Below are positions 63,907 to 64,000 of a stretch of 64,000 nt of DNA, piece by piece. The stretch's first letter is position 1. Every line of letters starts with the position of its first letter. The DNA lies in contig CM063292.1 in NCBI GenBank assembly GCA_032173965.1, forward strand, positions 1,070,501 to 1,134,500, given 5' to 3'. The translations under genes and the position numbers were made by a program. Origin of the DNA: Sitta carolinensis. Taxonomy: Eukaryota > Chordata > Aves > Passeriformes > Sittidae. Below the pieces are notes generated by a model. It had not been told where the DNA came from. It saw only the letters and a list, made by a program, of their open reading frames with translations, and did no database searches.

Positions 63907-64000
63907 GTCAGTGTTCCAGCCAGGAATCCTGGGGTGCTAAAGGCCATCCTACTCCATTTCCTGGGCTGGGGGGCACGGGCCTGTCTGGACTCCACTGCCC

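Overview
This is a vertebrate nuclear window, almost certainly avian and probably from a songbird. The genes are intron-rich with GT-AG splice sites. The interspersed repeats are mainly truncated chicken-repeat-1 (CR1) LINE 3' ends, recognised by the 'ttccaacccaaaccattcc...gattcta' tail, plus two LTR-like segments. The left half is very GC-rich and full of degenerate minisatellites, as on small bird chromosomes. The predicted proteins resemble chicken or human orthologues, but species identity is an inference.

The layout is the conserved MC1R neighbourhood (human 16q24.3), read in the opposite direction. DBNDD1 is on + (3' part, about 517-1411). DEF8 is on - (2553-5980, 11 coding exons, 440 aa). 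TUBB3 is on - (8496-11453, 4 exons, 450 aa). MC1R is on - (12373-13317, single exon, 314 aa). TCF25 is on - (15249-31263, 18 exons). SPIRE2 is on - (32147-38637, 15 coding exons, 690 aa). FANCA is on + (42753 to beyond the right edge, 25 exons seen). All exon chains were built by hand from splice sites, reading phase and recalled human or chicken sequences. Phases close in every gene except at two single-base frame breaks, in the last TCF25 exon and in FANCA exon 23.

The five minus-strand genes lie head to tail with short gaps. About 0.7 kb separates the MC1R poly(A) signal from the TUBB3 TATA box, and about 0.5 kb separates the SPIRE2 poly(A) signal from the TCF25 start codon. SPIRE2 and FANCA are divergent across about 4.1 kb. 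DBNDD1 and DEF8 converge.

The genes do not form a pathway. They are a neural tubulin, a melanocortin receptor, a ribosome-quality-control factor, an actin nucleator, a lysosome-positioning adaptor, a dysbindin-domain protein and a Fanconi core-complex subunit held together by synteny. I found no RNA gene, CRISPR array or novel multi-gene system. The items most worth a second look are the two frame breaks, two GC-AG introns, a perfect 13-bp inverted repeat in FANCA intron 20, a shared CACGCCCC promoter element, and a minisatellite in SPIRE2 intron 1 rich in splice-donor look-alikes.
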